From Io17-Chloro-G2 sp965226915 (lineage in GTDB: Bacteria > Chloroflexota > Dehalococcoidia > Lucifugimonadales > UBA3495): a DNA stretch of 64,000 bases. Where the stretch lies: contig CBDDEJ010000008.1 in the NCBI GenBank assembly GCA_965226915.1, positions 310,001 to 374,000 of the forward strand. Reading direction: 5' to 3'. Positions 61,123 through 64,000 of this stretch are shown piece by piece. Numbering within the stretch: position 1 is the first letter of the stretch; each line of letters begins with the position of its first letter. Under the pieces are notes generated by a model that saw nothing but the letters and a program-made list of their open reading frames with translations, did no database searches and was not told where the DNA came from. Both the position numbers and the translations under genes were made by a program.

Positions 61123-61938
61123 TCAACCGAAAAGTTCGTTCCCTCCACAAACTCCTACGAACCACTCAAGGGCCGTGTTTTCCTTAGAGTCCAGTGATAT
61201 TTCTTCCCATGATCTTAACGAATCCGCATATTCAATGATCTGGTCTCCGATGGCAATCTTGCAGATGTTCTTGTTCTCCCCGGCATTCTCCTTGGTCAGG
61301 TACTCGACTTTCTCACCGTCGACGATGATGTCGACTGTCCTTCCTTCGTACTTGTTGTTGATCTGATTTGCTATTCCGCAGACGACCTCTAAGTTGTTCA
61401 GCTCGATCTCCTCGGGCCACTTGAAGTTGTTCATGGTCACACTTCTCAATTCTTCAAGTTTGCTGAAGAGACCTTTTGGTATCTGTAGTTCGACGTAAGT
61501 TGCCGGCTCGGATGAATCCGCGCTGATTTTTAGGTATTGAATGCCTTGTACACCGTCGAGGCTTCCTGGGAAAATCCGTTTGATCTTTCTGACATCCAAT
61601 GTTTTCACGCTGAGTCCATCCAGCCCGCCGCTGGGCATTGATTCCAGTGACTCGAACATTATCTTGTCGATTTCCCCTGACCCCTTGAATGTTCCGCTTT
61701 CGATGCTGGCGTAGCCGTTGACGTTTAGTACCTTCAGGTGGTTTATTCCTTGGAAGGCGTTTTCTCCAAAGAGTAGTGGCGCTTTCTCACTGCGGTTTTG
61801 TATTCCGAGCTGTTTCAGTTCCGGCATTCCTTGGAATGCTTTTGCGCCGAACGCTGCTGTTTCTTCTTCTTCCAGCAGCTTCATGTCGATGTGGAGACTT
61901 GTCAGTGATTTCAGTCCGGCGAAAACATCCGGTGTCAT
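61123..61938 (-). CDS. Leucine-rich-repeat (BspA-like) protein
   Basis: A 271-aa frame with at least six BspA-type LRRs (FAGLKSLTSLHIDMKLLEEE, AFQGMPELKQLGIQNRSEKA, AFQGINHLKVLNVNGYASIE). The same frame is open upstream to ~62047, adding REISFDTESIKRGDLAGFIN LKTLTISGLN-type repeat without an ATG, so the N-terminus and any signal peptide are lost or frameshifted. Two cysteine-bearing C-terminal segments cap it. Probably surface or interaction protein. Confidence 0.7.
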   Translation of the reverse strand: MTPDVFAGLKSLTSLHIDMKLLEEEETAAFGAKAFQGMPELKQLGIQNRSEKAPLLFGENAFQGINHLKVLNVNGYASIESGTFKGSGEIDKIMFESLESMPSGGLDGLSVKTLDVRKIKRIFPGSLDGVQGIQYLKISADSSEPATYVELQIPKGLFSKLEELRSVTMNNFKWPEEIELNNLEVVCGIANQINNKYEGRTVDIIVDGEKVEYLTKENAGENKNICKIAIGDQIIEYADSLRSWEEISLDSKENTALEWFVGVCGGNELFG

Positions 61939-62029
61939 TGGTTCGTTCAGCCCTGAGATCGTCAGTGTCTTCAGGTTGATGAAGCCGGCCAGGTCTCCTC
62001 GTTTGATGCTCTCCGTGTCGAAGGATATT

Positions 62030-62116
62030 TCCCTGGCCCAGCAGTGTCAGGGTGCGGCCCAGTTCATAGGATATCTGCCATCTGCCGGGGCTGCGCTGTC
62101 GGATGCGGCCTTTCAT
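62030..62116 (-). pseudogene. Possible integrase N-terminal fragment
   Basis: MKGRIRQRSPGRWQISYELG resembles the arm-binding start of tyrosine integrases (KG-i--R--g-W---~elG). It then loses homology at the LRR junction. Very short. Confidence 0.3.
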
Positions 62117-62121
62117 GGGGA

Positions 62122-63201
62122 TTATCGGCCCGCTAGAAGTTCCAATATCCAGCCTAGGCGCCCGACTTGGTCCTGCAATTCACGGACATTGTCGAGTGGC
62201 TCCTGAATTCCATCTTCGGTCATTTTTACGGTTACGCCGCCATGTTCGATTTGGAGCCGTGAACCTTTATCATTGTCGTGGTCGGCACTCTGACGCCCGA
62301 TGGTGAAACTAGACAAGCCTACGAACACCAATGGACCATGGGCAAGTGCCGTCCGAATTGGATGGATTCTTTCGAACGCACTGACAATGGCCGCGATGCA
62401 CTCTTCCATCGCTTGCCCGTCGTCGGCTGATTGCCCTGAGTACGACGCTACGATTGCCTTCTTTTGTTTTTTCAGGCGTTCAATATCCGTTGACAGGTTG
62501 CTGCTGGGCTTATGACCGGGCAAATTCACCATCCTTGCTCGCAAGTTGTTCTCGGCAAGCGCGTAGCCGACAATTATCTCTCCAACCGCGTTGATAACTC
62601 CCGGACTGACATCCGAAATGACGTTTTGCGAACCAGTCAAGGACACTGCCATCTGTATTTCATTGTTGACCGTAATCCCGCGAAAACACGCGCCAACAAT
62701 TCCCGTATTCATGCCGCAGTTCGCACAAAGGTAGTAGCATTCCTCAACGCCATGGTCGTCAGGGCCAGCATTACATTTTAGGTGGGCCGTGTTCCATCCA
62801 CACGACGGGCAAAAATCGGGGCCATCGGGACTTGCAGAAAGTTCGTCGCCGAGGGTATGGAAGCGAAATTCGACGCTGTGAGCCATTTCGTCGTCTTCAT
62901 TGTGGTAGATGGTGGCGTGGCCGCTCTGACACCATTCGTTGTCCGCGAAAAGTTGCTCCAGTAGCACTTTCAAATCCTGGACAGTTACGTAACTGCCTTC
63001 TTCGTAGACCGAAAGGGCAATCCAGTTGAATTTATCTCCGTCAACTCCGCGCTCTACGCTTTCGGCGTTGGCGTAATTCCCAGGACTCTTGTATTCGTCC
63101 AGTGAGTATGGATGTGGCCAGTAGGGTTTCGTCTCCAGCCCATTGGTAGCACTGAGCATGGCAAGGATGACTTTTTTAGTTTCCTCCATCGTCATTGTCA
63201 T
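62122..63201 (-). CDS. Zinc-ribbon protein with HEPN-like C-terminus
   Basis: A 359-aa protein. The first ~130 residues are alpha/beta with no known motif. A zinc ribbon follows, FCPSCGWNTAHLKCNAG ... YYLCANCGMNTGI (~131-170). The C-terminal region includes FERIHPIRTALAHGPLVFVG, an R-x4-H motif inside a helix as in HEPN proteins. Start at 63201; two more in-frame ATGs follow within 6 bp-spaced codons. AT-richer than the phage-like operon. Function unknown; a role in defence or RNA handling is only suggested by the motif. Confidence 0.55.
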   Translation of the reverse strand: MTMTMEETKKVILAMLSATNGLETKPYWPHPYSLDEYKSPGNYANAESVERGVDGDKFNWIALSVYEEGSYVTVQDLKVLLEQLFADNEWCQSGHATIYHNEDDEMAHSVEFRFHTLGDELSASPDGPDFCPSCGWNTAHLKCNAGPDDHGVEECYYLCANCGMNTGIVGACFRGITVNNEIQMAVSLTGSQNVISDVSPGVINAVGEIIVGYALAENNLRARMVNLPGHKPSSNLSTDIERLKKQKKAIVASYSGQSADDGQAMEECIAAIVSAFERIHPIRTALAHGPLVFVGLSSFTIGRQSADHDNDKGSRLQIEHGGVTVKMTEDGIQEPLDNVRELQDQVGRLGWILELLAGR

Positions 63202-63243
63202 CTCTTATTCGCACCTACACTCCAATTTCCGCCAGCCGCGCCA

Positions 63244-63395
63244 CTAAACTACAGCCAAGGTGGAATGTACATTTAAGTGGCGCCGGTAATCAGCTGGGTT
63301 GCGCGGGTGAATACTCTCGTCCGTACTGGGGAGAATGACCCGGCTCCGTCGTTTGACGCCTACCATCTGCGTATTTCACCTTGGCTTTAGTTTAG
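63244..63395. mobile_element. MITE, copy 2 (152 bp)
   Basis: Ends CTAAACTACAGCCAAGGTGG and TTTCACCTTGGCTTTAGTTT-AG, flanked like copy 1 by c-TA / TA-g. Same 152-bp length as copy 1 at 38910, with an interior diverged but alignable (shared 'gtac', 'cggctccg-cg-ttgac', 'ctgcgtatttcacc'). Inserted upstream of, and truncating, the DUF4209-type gene. Confidence 0.8.
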
Positions 63396-63397
63396 GA

Positions 63398-63742
63398 TAT
63401 TTAAGAGATTTCGCTACTGCTATTCACTTGCTGCTGCCTCAGGTGGAACACATGGTGTGGTTCCACCTACAGAGCAGAGAAGTCACGACTACCATCCTTG
63501 AGGCTGGGGTCCAGAGTGAAAGGTCGCTCGGCGCATTGATGAGTATCCCTGAGGTAAGGGACATCTTCGGAGAGGACATGGCCTTCGAGATTCGTGCGTC
63601 GTTCTGCCACCCGCTTGGCGGGAATCTCCGAAACGATGTTGGTCATGGGCTGTTGGACGACCGGCAGTTCGGGACGGCTGAACCCATATATGCGTGGTGG
63701 CTGGCATTAAAACTCGTGCTCCGTTCCGCACTGCCACGATGA
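63398..63742 (+). pseudogene. DUF4209-like protein, 5' end lost at MITE
   Basis: The frame starts inside the MITE, and real protein begins at YLRDFATAIHLLLPQVEHMV. The C-terminal block LGALMSIPEVRDIFGEDMAF, LGGNLRNDVGHGLLDDRQFG, IYAWWLALKLVLRSAL is typical of DUF4209 (NlRN--aHGll, a HEPN-like R-x4-H). Only the last ~115 residues of a protein usually several hundred residues long remain. The 5' part is not found upstream. Confidence 0.65.
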
Positions 63743-63795
63743 CTTTCAGCCCCTGCGCCCGGGCCAGGTGGAGCGGCGCGCACCCATGATTACTG

Positions 63796-64000
63796 CGCCA
63801 CGGCACCACGTCCCTCTTCGCCGCTTTGGACGCCAGGACCGGCAAGGTGATTGGCCAGTGCCACCGCCGCCACCGGGCCGTGGAGTTCCGCAAGTTCCTC
63901 GATGCCATCGAGTCCGAGGTGCCCGCCGGGTTGGACGTGCACCTGATTGCGGACAACTACGCCACCCACAAGACGGCGCTGATGCGGAACTGGTTCGCCA
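63796..64000 (+). pseudogene. IS630-family transposase, partial at window edge
   Basis: RHGTTSLFAALDARTGKVIG, RHRAVEFRKFLDAIESEVPA, LDVHLIADNYATHKTALMRN contains the second catalytic Asp region (DNYATHK) of IS630 transposases. Just upstream the expected 'HDYxRHGTT' is split over frames (PGQVERRA / HDYC / RHGTT), so at least one indel is present. The gene continues beyond the window. Confidence 0.75.

Noticed and set aside
1..64000. tRNA, rRNA or riboswitch genes
   Set aside because: I looked for tRNA T-loop/CCA patterns and conserved rRNA blocks by eye and found none; a covariance-model scan would be decisive.

Overview
This is a GC-rich bacterial window with no rRNA, tRNA, CRISPR array or core metabolic operon. 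Gene style suggests a Chloroflexota (Dehalococcoidia/SAR202-like) genome: an EndoQ-type PHP nuclease, proline/threonine-rich and collagen-like lipoproteins, IS1380/IS701/IstB remnants, and an intergenic repeat of the 'FGKLRAG' type. This is inferred from the sequence alone. Most of the window reads as an accessory island or decayed mobile-element region: at least ten transposase fragments, several recombinases, and many genes broken by one-base shifts or single stops.

Left part (1-11.4 kb): a Tn3 end, one arm of a 1.05-kb inverted duplication (NERD-like gene plus IS701 fragment, repeated at 35.3-36.4 kb), IS1380, response-regulator and mazF remnants, then an intact type IIG-like restriction-methylase with a Fic protein 20 bp downstream. 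Next come a stand-alone DnaA-N-like protein, an HsdR-N nuclease and a serine recombinase.

11.6-25.9 kb: small membrane proteins, an HNH protein, a dead tyrosine integrase, a ParB/DNA-methylase-like protein with degenerate catalytic motifs, two ribbon-helix-helix regulators with visible operator repeats, a zinc-finger/glycine-rich membrane protein, a frameshifted replication-relaxation-like gene, a second serine recombinase, and toxin and IstB remnants.

25.9-29 kb: the most interesting locus. Two short paralogous peptides (54 and 56 aa) lie directly upstream of an MvdD/graspetide-type ATP-grasp ligase and a three-TM protein, all on the minus strand. They share a PFLxxFAR leader motif and a PPTTIxTxVxxETTD C-terminal core. 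This looks like an unassigned graspetide (omega-ester/amide RiPP) cassette. A divergent HEPN-like gene borders it.

29.2-40 kb: a very large type ISP-like nuclease-helicase-methylase, the second arm of the inverted duplication, then a plasmid/phage-like module (small DNA-binding proteins and a primase) whose primase tail is formed by a 152-bp MITE. A second 152-bp copy of the MITE sits at 63.24 kb and truncates a DUF4209-type gene.

40.8-51.5 kb: a 1778-codon cadherin-repeat surface protein with near-identical 306-bp repeats, an IS1380 remnant, EndoQ, a YceI-like lipoprotein, and a collagen-like lipoprotein with two cupredoxin-like domains.

51.9-60.9 kb: a long minus-strand run of small, tightly coupled genes rich in CxxC zinc ribbons, with phage-type genes (DUF4031, radical SAM, RNA ligase), ending upstream at a VWA-domain lipoprotein. 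The window closes with a leucine-rich-repeat protein, a zinc-ribbon/HEPN-like protein, MITE copy 2 and an IS630 transposase fragment running off the edge.
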